64,000 nt of DNA from the NCBI RefSeq assembly GCF_027943255.1, contig NC_072895.1, positions 49,574,001-49,638,000 on the forward strand. The letters are read 5' to 3'. A model generated the notes under the pieces. It had not been told where the DNA came from and did not search any database. It worked only from the letters and a program-made list of their open reading frames with translations. Positions within the stretch are counted from its first letter, which is position 1; every line of letters begins with the position of its first letter. Below are positions 34,956 to 46,890 of this stretch, piece by piece. A program made the translations under genes and the position numbers. Source of the stretch: Anastrepha obliqua. Its lineage: Eukaryota > Arthropoda > Insecta > Diptera > Tephritidae.

Positions 34956-36076
34956 AAAAAATTTTGGTACGCATCATTTTAAAGTAGAGCTCCAGATAGC
35001 TAGGTATAGAGCAATGCGAGTAGCTCGATAATTGCTCAAATGTTTTTTCGAAATTTTCGAACTTTTGAACAAAATTGAACAGCTAAACAAAAAGTGGCAA
35101 TTACAATTAAAATTTCACGATTTATTTAATTTTTCAACGATGTTAGCACTGTGCATAAAAAATCTGTAAAAAATTGCTTACGAAAAAAGCAAAATAACCA
35201 AAAGTATTTACTTTTCGAATTACTCGAAAAATTGCGATATGATCGAGCTCGCGCTCGAAAAATTTCTAGTAATGAATATCGAATAGGTGTGCGAGAACTC
35301 GTAGCTCATCTGCCCGAACGGTTCTGAAATACGTGAACAAAATACAGATATCTTTTTTAAAATAAATAAATAAAAATAGTTTCGGTTTATTTTTAGAATC
35401 TTAGAATTTTTTTTCGAAACAAAATAAACCTTTTAAAACCCAAATTTTAGAAAAAAAATTAATTTAGAAAAAATTTTATTTAAGAATAAATGTAATTAAA
35501 AAATAACTTAAATTTTTTGTTAAATATTTTTTTTGAAAAAAGATTTATTTTGTCATTTTTGAAAAACAATTACCAGTTCCCAGTCCTCTCACATTCAACA
35601 TAAATTTTCTATCTCTGCTTTGCTTGCTTACTTCTATTTGTCCCGGGACCCCTGGTGGTCTAGAGCTCGAGAATTTAGGGTATTTTCAGGAGTTTTTTTT
35701 CATATAAAATAAATCATTTTTTGGCTTTTTATTTAACTTCTTTTCATACAAAAATGAAACTTTTTTTTTTTAATTTTAATAATTTTAAAAATGGCGCTGG
35801 AGTTGGCCCTCCTGAAAAATTGGACTTTGGACGACTTTATCCATTTTGGCTCTTCTATTTCTATGAAACACAAACACCACAAGAAATTATTAATCAGTAT
35901 GCCTGTGGCTATGACGCGTACTAGAATAAAAAAAGCATTTGACAAAATGGCGCGGTTTTGAATTTCACACTCTAAAAATCGGGTTTTCCCAGTTTTTTAA
36001 TAAAAAAAAGAGAACTAATTGAAGTAATATGATTTTAGTACGAGCGATAGCCATTAATGTTGTGAACAAAGTACAA
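34956..36076. other. AT-rich tract, nothing recognised
   Basis: Long A/T homopolymers (35345-35560). Short open frames on both strands near 35721-35945 overlap antisense and lack motifs. Confidence 0.4.
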
Positions 36077-36079
36077 GGT

Positions 36080-37186
36080 AAAGTCCAAAATAAACAAGAC
36101 TGGCTCCATCTTTTTAATGAGTAAGTGCGTTGGAAGTTACATCTCTAGCTGACTTCCAGTGAAAGCTTAGTGACATTCGGTGGAAGCGAAGTTATTGCGT
36201 CTAAAGTATCAGCGTGTTTGGGTCATCGGTACAAAAATGAGTTTCGAACAAAGAGCTAAATCAAATTGTGTTTAAAATCGGTAATACGTTTACCGAAACA
36301 TTTGAATTGATGAAAAAAGTTTATGCCGATGATTGTCTATCTCATGCCAGAGTTCAGGAGTGGTTTACACGTTTCAGAGACCGCCCAAAATCAGTATTCA
36401 CTGAAAACTCCATTGAAATTGTTCGTAAATTTATCAAAAATGAACCGAAATCAACGTTGAAATTCATGGAATCGGAGTTGGGTATCTCCCAAACATCGAT
36501 TTATCGCATTTTAACTGATTATTTGGGCTTAAGAAAGGTCTGTACACGTTTCATTCCGCACAAAGTAACTGAGTTCCAAATATTGCTCATAATTCAATAT
36601 TTGAAAGACCTCATTAAAGAGGAGAGAACATATAAGAACTTCCTTTAAAACAATGTAGCTGATGATGAAATGTTGTGTTTCCAACATGAACTTGACACTA
36701 AGCGTCAGTGTGCCGAAGGGAAGACCCCAGACGAGCAACTACCCAATTGCTATCTTGACGTTTTGAAGCGTTTGGTGCATCGCATTCGTTGAATTCGCTC
36801 TGAATATCACGAAGAAGGAAGCTGGCGTTTAGTGCATGATAATGCAACATTTCATTGATCCACTCTTGTGACTGATTTTTTAACTAGAAATCGCTTTCTA
36901 ACCATCAATCTCTCATCGTATTCACCTGATATGGCTCCTTCTGAATGCTAGCTACTCGAAAAATTGCTTTTGGCCATGAAAGGAAAACGTTTTACGTCCA
37001 TAGAGGCCACCCAAAAGGCTTGTTCCAACATCCTGAAAGACATTCCGGTCAATTACCTGAAACACTCTTTCGCGCAAAACAGTGTATCGAGGCAAGAGGG
37101 GACTATTTTAATTAGATAAACTTGAAGCTATAAGAACAAAGCTCCTGTCGTTTTTATTTTAGCTCAGTCTGGTTTATTTTAGATGA
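36080..37186 (+). mobile_element. Mariner-type element with internal deletion
   Basis: The left end TCCAAAATAAACAAGACTGG and right end CCAGACTGAG-type mirror (CAGTCTGGTTTATTTTAG, near 37165-37182) are inverted repeats about 1.1 kb apart. A decayed + strand transposase lies between. Exact ends are uncertain by a few bases. Confidence 0.8.
36237..37119 (+). pseudogene. Mariner transposase pseudogene lacking the first catalytic block
   Basis: From ATG 36237 (MSFEQRAK) a frameshift leads into FKIGNTFTETFELMKKVYAD, RVQEWFTRF, the HTH ESELGISQTSIYRILTDYLG and a linker at TRFIPHKVTEFQ. The GDE block expected next is absent. After a stop at 36646, VHDNATFH (near 36835) and SSYSPDMAPSEC (near 36920) are readable; the third Asp reads as Glu and is followed by a TAG. 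The combination points to internal deletion plus decay. Confidence 0.82.
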
Positions 37187-38689
37187 TTCGGTTGAATAGT
37201 TTTTTTTTTTGTTTTTTTTTTTGACAACAGCAGGCCCAAAAACATTCTTTTCAGATAATTGAGTTTAAAGTTTTAAAAGTGACTATTTTCCATTGATGCC
37301 ACCGCGGGCCTAATCTGACTCTACCTGCTTCAACGGCTGAAGAATCTTAAATACTGGGAATATCCTTCTAAAAAATTGACAGAGTATTCTTAAAAGGCTA
37401 TGCTTAAAAATATCAAAAAAGACGATTTTTTGAAAATTTTAGACCATCTTAAAGGTGTTTGGCACTCAGTGAACATGCCCACAGACGGATATGTTTTTCG
37501 CAAATGTTCCTTTCTAGATTCAAAAAAAAATTGGGAATAAATAGCAACCTTAATTAACGTAAAGTGATAGCAAATATTTCGGAGCTGTAAGCAGAGAAAA
37601 CGTTCTCAAACCGATTGTGTAATTTTTTGAAAATATATTTTATGTTTTTTAAAACACTTTAGCTTACAGACACACCTCTTGGGCAAGTTTATACAATTTG
37701 TGTAGGAAAAACCCCTTCAGAGAAATGAGCATTTAATATAAAAAGTGCTGTGCAAAGCAGAGCACTCTGCGCATATTTATTAGTGTATATATGTATGCAT
37801 AAGTACTTTGCAACTTTATTTTATAAAACATCGAAATATTGATACAAATCTATATGTACTATATAAATGCGTGGGACGGGAAAGCAAGTCTATACCATCA
37901 ATCAATGTGTCAAAGGTGTTATTAAGAAAAGGGTGGCGGCCTACAAACACTGCTGCTATGAATAATTGATACATTCATAAATGACTGAATTATTACTGAC
38001 AATAATGAAAACCACAACTCATGCCAGCTCACACCTGCACAAACAGCTGGCATAGTAAATGTGTGCACTTTCAATTGGTTTTGTGGCTTAGTTACACCTT
38101 TGTAATCACACAACACTCACAAATGTATTTACATACTCACGGACGCATAAATCTTTGTCATCTATCAAAACACATATTTACATACATATATGTCTCAATA
38201 TATATTTATTTTGTTTGAAATTGTATGTCCTATGTATGGATTTAAGTGAATAGGCAAATCTGTGTAGGAATTATGGATTTATGTTTCGTTTGATTGTTGT
38301 TTGAACAGAAGCAGCGAATAAAAATGGGGACACTCGCCTTATAAATACATAGTCATGGATTTAAGCATAGAAATTTACATGAATATTTCTGAACCAAATA
38401 AATTGGGTGATTTTTGAGATTAGGGAATTTAATTCCATAGCAAAGAGTTAATTATTTTCAGAAGGCTGCGGGACCATAAAATACGGCAGATTTTCGAGCT
38501 TGAAAAGCAGAATTAAATAAAATCGAAAGCAAAATTAAAGCTAATCCTTCTTATGACTTATTTCCCTGGAATTACATTTTTGTAAGTTAATATTTAAAAC
38601 ACCATAACTTTTTTGGGTGAAATTAGATTTAATTGATTTCAAAGACAAAATTGTTCAAAAATGATTACAATTTTAACATAAATTCTCTT
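37187..38689. other. Intron-like tract
   Basis: T-run near 37200-37222. TACATA/TATA-rich near 38170-38215. No gene recognised. Confidence 0.4.
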
Positions 38690-39375
38690 TAGCTTGATAT
38701 GACCAGCTTTTGCCTTGACTATAGCCTTCAAACGGTAAAAAAATGAGTTGCATGCTTCACGAATGTGTTCTTGAGGTATTTTGGCCCATAATGGCATATT
38801 TTTTCGTCCTCATCTTGCTCTCCAAAATAGACCGGATGGAATAGTCCATCGGATTTGCGTATGGCGAATTCGAAAGCCATTGTGTGGACGAAATGAAGTA
38901 TGGACATGATTTTTTAACCATTCTTGGTTCACACCGGCTTTATGAGACGGTGCCGAGTCCTGTTGGAACGTGCAGCTTCCAAAGCATTTTCCCGATAATA
39001 AGTCGCATTCAATTTGACACCAGGCTCGCTAAGAACAATTGGACAGCGTCCATCAGCGGTCACTGCGGCCCAAACCATTACATGCGATGGGCAATTGCTT
39101 CGAATGTCCATACGTAGGCTCAAATTCTCGTGTGAGCGTTCGGTCAAGTAAACACGATCGTTTTGAGTGTTTATGAACTATTTCTGGTGTTGTTGCGGTC
39201 TTTTTTGGTCCACCTTCATAGCGTTTTGCAATGCTACCAGTATCATTGTAACGTTTTATGGTGCGATACACAAACATTTTATTCACTTTGAGGTGACTGA
39301 GCTCACGAACAATGGCTGGTTGTGAATTTCCAGCCAATAGTATAATGCAATCACACTACTACCTTTGAATTCCAT
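38690..39375 (-). pseudogene. Tc1/mariner-superfamily transposase remnant
   Basis: From ATG 39375 (MEFKGSSVIALY) a frameshift enters AGNSQPAIVRELSHLKVNKMFVYRTIKRYNDTGS with TRP-like linker GGPKKT. The reading then jumps to SHVMVWAAVTADGR and GVKLNATYYREN, so the segment with the first Asp is missing. Further on, LSNSPYANPMDYSI near 38825-38878 marks the third acidic position (PMDY), with Tyr replacing the Asp of SPD. No clear TIRs were found. Confidence 0.78.
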
Positions 39376-39664
39376 CACAGAAACAAAAATTCAACAAAAC
39401 TGAGACGCAAATGGTTTTGATGTCTTATAAACAATATATTGAACTGTCATTAGAATAATTTTGGCATTGATGTCATGAGCTGTTTTACAAGCAGTGTGAC
39501 GTTGGTAACACTTCATATCGTTAACCCTGTAGTTAAACAAGTTTCAGTGTTTTTCTTCACCAAAATTCAAGCATTTACCATCTACTTCGAAAACTCTTCC
39601 ACAATTTTGGTTTTGTAGAATTTAACAAATTTTCTAACAAAAACTAAAAATTATCCAGAAAAAA

Positions 39665-40055
39665 GCGTGCTAACAGGCGCCAGTTGGACACACCAAGTGA
39701 AGCCAAGTCCTTCTCCACCTGATCTTTCCAAAGCAGAGGATGCCTTTCTCTCCCTCTGCTACCACCAGCTGGTACCGCATCGAATACTTTCAAAGTCGGA
39801 GGACATAACCCTGCCATCTTGGATCTTTATTCGCTGCGCTATGTCTATGTCATCGTAAAGCTCATACAGCTCATTGTTCCATCGCCTGCAACATTTGCCG
39901 TTCACAACGTGCAAATATCCAAAAATCTTCCGCAGATTCTTTCTCCCAAACACTCTATATGACGCCTCATTGGATATTGTCGTCGTTCAAGCTTCTGCGC
40001 CATACGTTAGGACGGAAGAGATTTATTTAATTCGAATAATGAATTTTACTTCCTA
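39665..40055 (-). mobile_element. LINE fragment, RTE-like C terminus
   Basis: Minus reading gives FGRKNLRKIFGYLHVVNGKC, RRWNNELYELYDDIDIAQRI (39800-39890), GHV-like and RGRP-like residues in broken frames, and WKDQVEKDLASLGVSNWRLL near 39672-39735. These are the region after the RT domain in RTE-like and related non-LTR elements. RT itself is absent. Confidence 0.72.
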
Positions 40056-40379
40056 GGAAGTGGATTATTTCTGAGAATATCACAAACGCTGGTCAGCGAT
40101 GTTGCGCTGTAGAGTAAAAATTATGGCTTTAGAACCAATGCTAAGAAATCGAAGTGCAAGACAGTTAGCAGAGCAAGCACTTGCGTTAATACCAGCTTAA
40201 CAGCTGACGGCTTAACTATCCAACGAATGTAAAATTTTAAATTCTTAAGTTGCTCAGAGAAATAAGAACTAGAATTGAGCATTTAAGAGCAGTATTTTAT
40301 TAGTACAGAAATTACCTAAGTAATCAGGACTTTAATATTAAATTAAAAATGTGAATTGTTAAATCTTACGTTACGGATA

Positions 40380-40475
40380 GTTCTCCTTTATGCTATGGAA
40401 ATGTGGACAATCAAATCCATTGTTTTGAACAAATAAGAAACATTGAGTTGTGGATTTTTCGGAGAATGGACAGAC
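40380..40475 (+). mobile_element. LINE fragment, RTE-like
   Basis: The + frame reads YGMEMWTIKSIVLNK, a stop-interrupted IRNIELWIFRRMDR. This corresponds to the YG.E.W....E...LWIYRRM segment after RT. Very short. Confidence 0.5.
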
Positions 40476-40479
40476 AGAG

Positions 40480-40745
40480 TGACAAATGCGAAAGTACTGC
40501 GAAGATTTCGGCAAGAGCAGGATAAGTCCAAAGATTGGGTGTGCACACAGATGACGATCTCGCACCTCCTGCGCCATTGCCCTGCGCTATCCAGACGTAA
40601 ATTTTCTATTTTAAATTTAAAATTTTTGAAAATATATACTGGTTTTAGAAGAGGTAAGGCTAAGTTCCCCACGTGACATCACAATGGACTATGGTCCTGA
40701 GTGTGTCCCATAGTGTGCAACCGCTTCAACCCAATCTAACCTAAG
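40480..40745 (+). mobile_element. LINE 3' end with CTAACCTAAG tail
   Basis: ISHLLRHCPALSRRKF near 40557-40605 is the Cys/His tail of an RNase H-type LINE ORF2. The 3' UTR ends GAGTGTGTCCCATAGTGTGC, then AACCGCTTCAACCCAATCTA. The same 3' words occur at 57750-57812. Confidence 0.62.
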
Positions 40746-40854
40746 ACCAAGAAATGATCATTAACATTAAAAGACGAAAAGCTGCATACTGATGAGATAT
40801 TATGAGAAATTACAAATATCACGTGAAGTAATCAATACTTAGAAGGAAAATAAA

Positions 40855-41195
40855 GGGTGGAAAAGTTTCAAAGGCCGGTGTTGATTTTAAATAATTTTTT
40901 TAGGAAATTATTGTCCCTTCTCTATATTATGATAATATTGGTATAACTCAATTACGCATGGAACAAAATATCGGTCATATGGCCGCCGCGGTCTCGGCGA
41001 CACACCTCCATACGATGGTTCAAATTTTCAATGACGCTGAGGCATAATTGATAATTGATTATTCTATGCCGTTAATGTGCTGAATTATCTCATCCTTTAG
41101 CTTTTGAATTGTTGCTGGCTTATCGATGTACACCTTTTCTTTCAAATAACCCCAAAGAAAGAAGTCCAACGGTGTCGTTGACGTTTAGGTGTAGT
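40855..41195 (-). mobile_element. DD41D-type mariner fragment
   Basis: Minus reading at 41100-41180 gives LDFFLWGYLKEKVYIDKPAT, then IQKLKDEIIQHIN, which corresponds to the block after the third Asp in the 61.2-kb transposase (LDYFLWGYVKAHVYSDKPAS). The element end may be GGGTGGAAAAGTTTCAAAGG near 40856. The rest is missing. Confidence 0.7.
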
Positions 41196-42141
41196 TCACA
41201 TTCAACATCGGCCGTTGAAATTTAACCAATTTATAAGGAAAACGTGAAATTGACGGAAAACAGTCGCTTTGGCTAAGAAACATAAGGCATTGAACTGGAA
41301 TCCACAACATAGGAACTTTGATTAACTATAGGGAGATATCGAGAAATGTATGATGAAGCTATCAAGAACATAATTTATGTTATAACTGTTAAATATTATT
41401 CAATTTCAAGTGCTATAATTTTTCAAAAGTTATTATTTTAAATATTTTTTCACAATACGGCAAAATCAATTTTATTCTGGGTATGGGACCAAAACAATTT
41501 TTCCTAACAGATTGAGTCACAAGTAAAAAAGTAATTTAATCGATTTTCGAAGTTATCCTCTGACATCGTGTTATGGACCTTCGTGATCTTCCATATTTTT
41601 TTAATTTTAATTAAATATTTACTTTTTGAGGCTTTAGTAAAAATTTTATTAAAATTAACGTGTGTAAATAAGTAAAAATGTAGAAACATGGTGATCCGCC
41701 TATTCCACCCATTTAAATACAATAGTAATTAATTTTTGTTTTTTTTTTTGTGATTAATTATATTACAGATGCTATTAGAGATCAAAGATCAGATCTTCGA
41801 AAAATTAAGTAGACCAAATTGGTGTGGTCCAATACCCAGCCGAGTGCTGTCATGTGGCATTGGAATTGTTATGAGAGCAATATTTTATCTGTAAAATTAT
41901 GTGAACACCTGCATTCGAAACCGGATTGGCAAATAAAGAAGAAGTTTTAATCTTAGGCCTAGATTTTTAACATTTTTTTTGGATGTTGGATTTTTTTTCA
42001 TATACAAAATTTCGTACTTACAAGGCTTCCCAGTATAGCACTCGAATATGCTGTTTTCGTAACTCCAAACTTTTCGACATGTCGAATTTTATTGTATTCA
42101 ATACGGCATTAAATTTACATACTAGTACATACAAATATAAA
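41196..42141. other. Intron-like tract
   Basis: No family or gene recognised; T-run near 41741. Confidence 0.4.
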
Positions 42142-42275
42142 AATATCTGCCGTTCAGAGTCGGCTTGAAACTGTAGGTCCCTCCATTTGTGAAACAACAT
42201 CAAGACGCACACCACAAATTGGAGGAGGAGCTCGGCCAAACACCTAACAGAAGTGTACGCGCCGATTATATATAT
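42142..42275 (+). repeat. SINE copy 4 (3' half)
   Basis: ATCTGCCGTTCAGAGTCGGC, GTAGGTCCCTCCATTTGTGA, AACATCAAGACGCACACCAC, GGAGGAGGAGCTCGGCCAAA and GTGTACGCGCCGATTATATA follow the tail order of the family. The head is absent. Confidence 0.8.
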
Positions 42276-43002
42276 ACATAAAAATATATATGTGTATAAG
42301 TAGCATCGTGGTATCAATTTTTCTTCCACCTATGGAGCAATTTGAGTCTATTATGCATATAATGAGTATTTAAGTAATAAATTCCATTTCATTTCATGCC
42401 AAATCGAACATGGATTTGTGAAAATGCATAATAAATTAAAAAAAATGCATATTGAAATTTTTTTTAAACAATAGCATGCGGAGTTAATTTCCATAAATTA
42501 TTCACAGCTTACTTCTCTTTGATAATAAATAGCATGATTTTATTTTTATATTTTTTTTAATTGTATTTTTTTTTCTGTGTGCAAGCAATATTAAATTTCA
42601 CAAAAAATGCTGTAGTAAATAAATAATTCGCTTTGCTAAGGTTCGAGTTAAGTCATCAAGAAGCTGTTTATATTTATTATTATTATTCGATTATATTTTT
42701 TTATGTGAGTAATGGAATGAATTATTCACACTCTTAAAAATGCAGCAAAAATGCAATGAATTAATTAAAAAATATATTAATAATGCATATTTTTTATACC
42801 TGCTTCTCTTGGCCGAAGAATAAAACTTCGCTCATTAAATTGATTACAGAAGCATTGGCTTAAAAAATCTTCACATGCTTTTAGCATATAAATTCGTTGC
42901 AGTATTGTCAGATAAGCAAAAGCTATTGCTGAAAGTCAGTGTATAGTTTTTCAAAGTCATACCGGATAGTATTCCAATTATTTTTTATGGTTAAAGAAAT
43001 TG
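42276..43002. other. AT-rich tract
   Basis: TTTT/TATTATTATT low complexity near 42545 and 42678; no gene. Confidence 0.4.
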
Positions 43003-43003
43003 A

Positions 43004-43890
43004 GTAAAGTCGGGTATTGTGGGCACCATTTTACCTTGATATTAATTTCAGCCAAAATAATCGTAATGGAAAAGCGATCTTTTTTTCTTTCTAACAGATA
43101 TTGAATTATCTTTACATATTATTGCAAAATATACCCTAATATATTTGTTTTCATCTGATAATATAGAAAAACTGAAACCACCTTAAAATTTGATAGAAAG
43201 AAAAATGGTGGGTAATGTGGCCAGTGTGTTGGGGTAAAGTGAGCCACTAGATAAAATCACCAAAAACAATTGTAAGAGTTAATAATAAGTCAATGAATTT
43301 ATTCATATATTTTTATTTTAATTAATGACCTTCTTGGTTGTATAGCCGATGGTCGACATTTATTTTTCTTATTCCCTGCTCAAGTAAATCGAAAAACATC
43401 TTTCCATTTTCTTTTGTGAGCCCATTACTCTATTAAAAGACGTTTCCGTTGGATAGCGAATACTAAGCTCATTTTCTGTGCCTTCGCAGGAATCCATGCA
43501 ACCAACCTTTCTCTGCAAATTCCTCAAGGACCGAAAATTTGTTTGGCACTTTGAAAAATCCGTGAATTAAAATGCCAGGGAACGAATATCGTGTCTTATG
43601 AGGCCGCAAAGTCTTGATTACATTCCTAGTGTATATTTTATAAGGTCATTACGCGGTACATTAAAAGTCTTTGATGCAAAAAGTGTGCCCCTCTCCTCAT
43701 TCCTAACAGCTACAATGGCTTTTTTCATCATACCGCGATCCCATTGCCTTATTTCTCCATTTTTGGCATGTCTAAATATGTCTCAATATATAAAATATAA
43801 TTGGGAAATGTAAAACAGGAAAATTAACGGGAATTAGAAAAATACTAAGGGAGTAATGTGGGCTACTAGTTCACAATACCCGACGCTGAC
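43004..43890 (-). mobile_element. pogo-like element, nonautonomous
   Basis: The ends GTCGGGTATTGTGGGC (43009-43024) and the right mirror TCACAATACCCGACGCTGAC (43871-43890) are inverted, with TA at the right flank (43891-43892). CAG at the outer right end fits pogo/Tigger-like termini. Two further words of the terminal type occur inside (TGGGTAATGTGGCC near 43210, AGTAATGTGGGC near 43852). Confidence 0.75.
43325..43780 (-). pseudogene. pogo-like transposase, DNA-binding half only
   Basis: Minus reading from about 43770 gives a pipsqueak-type HTH: RQWDRGMMKKAIVAVRNEER, then GTLFASKTFNVPRNDL, as in CENP-B/pogo transposases. After stops and shifts, ELSIRYPTETSF near 43440-43470, LTKENGKMFFDLLEQGIRKI and HRLYNQEG near 43340-43420 correspond to the segment leading to the first catalytic Asp (YNVDETG in the family; Asp not preserved here). 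The remaining DDE domain is deleted. Confidence 0.78.
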
Positions 43891-44156
43891 TAGCCCACAA
43901 GTGGTACAGCACTTACAAGAAAACAGTATTACAAACTTTTGTTTAAATAATTTAAAAAGAGTTTTTTAGCGCATTAAAAAATGCAGAACAGTTTAATAAT
44001 TCTATCTGAACTTTCAAACTCTAAAAATAATCACTTGCTAAAAAATACCATTAATATTAGACGTCACTGAAAAACAAATCGACTGCACTTCATAAAGAGT
44101 CCACTTCAAAAGGCGAGCAGCATAAAGCACCCGTTATATGGATTTTTAAGTTCATA

Positions 44157-45425
44157 CGAGGGGTGCCTTTTATATGTCGGAATTCGAGAACAAAAACAAA
44201 TTTAATCATCGAAAATCACTTTATTGTTTTTCAAAATATTCTCCATGAATATCTATACACGTTTGCATGCGTTTGAACTAATTGTCGAAGCACTTTTGCC
44301 ACTCTGAATGAGGTACCTCCAAAACATACATTCTGAATGCCGCAACCGCTTCTTCAGGTGTCGAAAAACGTTGACCTCTCAGTTTGTTTTTCACGTACGG
44401 GAATAAAAAGAAGTCATTCGGTGCCAAGTCAGGACTATACGGCGGATGACCCATTAATTCGATGTTTTGGGTGCTCAAAAATGCAGTTGTTTGAGCCGAT
44501 GTGTGAGAGCTCGCATTGTCCTGGTGAAGAGTGATCCGTCTTTGGCGATTGGTTTTCCTAATTTCTTGGAAGACAACTGGCAAACAAATGGTTGTGTACC
44601 ACTCAGAATTTACTGTTCTGCGTTGTTCTAGTGTTACGGTTGCGACATGTCCAATTTTTCCGAAAAAACAGGCGACCATTTGCTTGGAAGTGCTTGGATT
44701 TGGCTCATCTTGAAACACCCATACAGTCGACTGCTCTTTACTTTCGGGCTCATACGCGTAAATCCATGATTCATCACCTGTCACGATGTCATAGACGTGT
44801 TTCGAAGCCCCGCGATTGTATTTTTTGAGCATTTCCTTCGACCAATCGACACGAGCCTTTTTTGAGCGATTGACAAATTGTGTGGGATCCAACGCGAACA
44901 AATTTTTTTGACAGTCAAATGTTTATGCAATATTGAATGTATGCTGGTCCCACTAATGCCTAAGATTGTCTCAATCTCACGATAGGTCACATGACGATCT
45001 TGCAATATCAGTTCGCGCACAGCATCAATGGTTTTCGGAACAACAACTGATTTTGGACGACCTTCACGAAATTCGTCTTGGAGTGAACTACGACCACGGT
45101 TGAATTCACCATACCATCGATAAACACTGGTCCTTGATGGAGCTTCATCCCCAAAAAAATGAATTAAGTTCATCCATGCAATGTTGCTGAGTTAATCCGC
45201 GTCGAAGGTTGTAAAACATAATCGCACGAAAATGTTCACGATTTAATTCCATTTTTGGACCGAGATGAATCTTTTAAGTTACTGTAAATAACACAAATAG
45301 CGCTGGTATTTCAAAACGTTCTGAGTACGTAAAAGCCAAAAAATGCCAAACTTTGCGATACAGCTGTCAGTTGCCAGATTGCAACACCAGGGTTGTCAAA
45401 TCCCGAAATATAAAAGTTTTGAGCC
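44157..45425 (-). mobile_element. Mariner element with degenerate ends
   Basis: The left end CGAGGGGTGCCTTTTATATG after TA (44155-44156) is matched by TCCCGAAATATAAAAGTTTT near 45401-45420 (inverted, imperfect). About 1.27 kb. Confidence 0.85.
44221..45252 (-). pseudogene. Mariner transposase pseudogene (two frameshifts, one stop)
   Basis: ATG 45252 opens MELNREHFRAIMFYNLRRGL. An extra T in the T-run near 45158 shifts the frame into FFGDEAPSRTSVYRWYGEF. The HTH (ETILGISGTSIHSILHKHL) and RWIPHNLSIAQK are intact. A second shift near 44890 enters the catalytic part: IVTGDESWIYAYEPESK, LHQDNASSH, PPYSPDLAPNDFFLF, 34 residues between the last two Asp. At 44278-44280 a TAG stands where Trp is usual; beyond it FKRMQTCIDIHGEYFEKQ is still readable to 44221. 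The HQDN, instead of the usual HHDN, is noteworthy. Confidence 0.9.
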
Positions 45426-45715
45426 TTTAAATTTAACAGTGGTTCATGAAATAATAGAAGTGCTAGCATGGAAAAAATGTTAATTTAAATTTGCAACCAA
45501 AGAACGGTTTTATTTAGAAACCACGTTTGCCACAAAATAAATTCCATAAGTTATATTTATTTTTTCGCAGTTCAAATATTTCAAAAATAAAAATTTTATT
45601 TCAAGTAAAATTAAAAACTAGTTCTATATAAAAATAATAATAATTTATATAACAAAACTACTTTAAACTCTTAATACGAACTGCAATCAAAGCTTTACAA
45701 AACGAAAACAAAAAC
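45426..45715. other. AT-rich spacer
   Basis: Nothing recognised. Confidence 0.35.
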
Positions 45716-46600
45716 ACTAATACTTCGTTTAATAGCCGAGATGTTTCAGCACTGCATCACAGCTTCATGGCATAGAGTCTATGAGGTCCTAAAAACAATT
45801 TAATGCGATTCTCTTGCATGCCCCTTTTACTGGCTTCTAAAAATCTATATAATTGGTTGGCTTCCATTTAGCAACGTTTTTTTAATGTGAGTCCACAAGT
45901 TGTCTATGTGGTTGAGGTCGGGAGACTGAGCAGGCCAACGCATAACCACAACCCCGTAGACCGTAAACCATTTTTTTGGGGCCTTGCTGGTATGTTTGGG
46001 ATCATTGTCCTGCTGTTATACCCATTTCAGTGTCATATTCCATGTGACATAAGGTAATACTATATTTCCTCGTCTAACATTGTACTTTCAAATATGCCCC
46101 ATTTCGACATGATAACTTCAATCAACACAATTCGGCTAACTCAGCTATGTGAAAAGCTACTCCTTTAGCACCGCCATGTTTGACGGTTTTTCTGGTGAAT
46201 CAGGGACTATATTCCGTATTGGATGTGCGCCAAACATACTTTCTGGAGCCTTAACTACCAAACATCTCGATTTTGCTTTCATCTGACCAAAATTTATTTC
46301 GCCAACTACTCACGGGCCATGACATATGCTTTTCTGCAGACCCTATACGGGCTTACAGGTATTTCTTTGTCAGTAGCGGTACTCTTCGTGGAACTTTTGT
46401 GATTTATTTGAATTGTACCAAACGTCTAAGCATAGTTTCGGCTCTAACTGGCAAACTAAAGTCGTCGCTAATTGATGCAAATGGATTACACTTCCTGCAA
46501 TGTATTATAATGCGATTGTCTTCAGCGGATATTTTGTGATTTCGTCCGCGAGTTGCGCACTTATTTTTGTGATACATATAAGGCATTTGGCACCATCTGA
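45716..46600 (-). pseudogene. Tc1-like transposase pseudogene
   Basis: Minus reading shows an HTH stretch (KISAEDNRIIIHCRKCN...LPVRAETMLRRL) at 46440-46545, then the first catalytic block FWSDESKIEMFGS near 46255-46295, QQDNDPKHTSKAPKKW near 45965-46015, and WPAQSPDLNHIDNLW near 45905-45950. That order is Tc1 DD34E. The final Glu (PIENLW in the family) reads Asp (HIDNLW), and several stops interrupt. TIRs were not resolved. A SINE starts just beyond its N-terminal end. Confidence 0.85.
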
Positions 46601-46607
46601 GCGGTGA

Positions 46608-46890
46608 TTGTAGCCGAATGGGTTGGTGCGTGACTAACATTGGGAAGTGTGTATGTTTGAAACTCCGAGCATGAAACACCAAAATGATAGAACAAGTTTT
46701 TTCTAATGGCGATCGCTCCTCGGTAGATCTGCCATGAAAAAGTTCCTCTAGAAAAACATTTGCCGTTCGGAGTCAGCTTAAAACCTATAAGTCCCTCTAT
46801 TTGTGGAACAACATCGATACGCATGCCACAAATAGGAGGAGGAGGAGTTCGGCCAAACACCTAACAAAAGAGTACGCGCTAATTATTTAT
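46608..46890 (+). repeat. SINE copy 5, tRNA-derived, full length
   Basis: The head TAGCCGAATGGGTTGGTGCG (A-box-like) and GTATGTTTGAAACTCCGAGC (B-box-like) are followed by CTAATGGCGATCGCTCCTCG, AAGTTCCTCTAGAAAAACAT, TGCCGTTCGGAGTCAGC, AACATCGATACGCATGCCAC and GTTCGGCCAAACACCTAACA, ending near TACGCGCTAATTATTTATTT. It defines the full order of the family. Confidence 0.82.
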
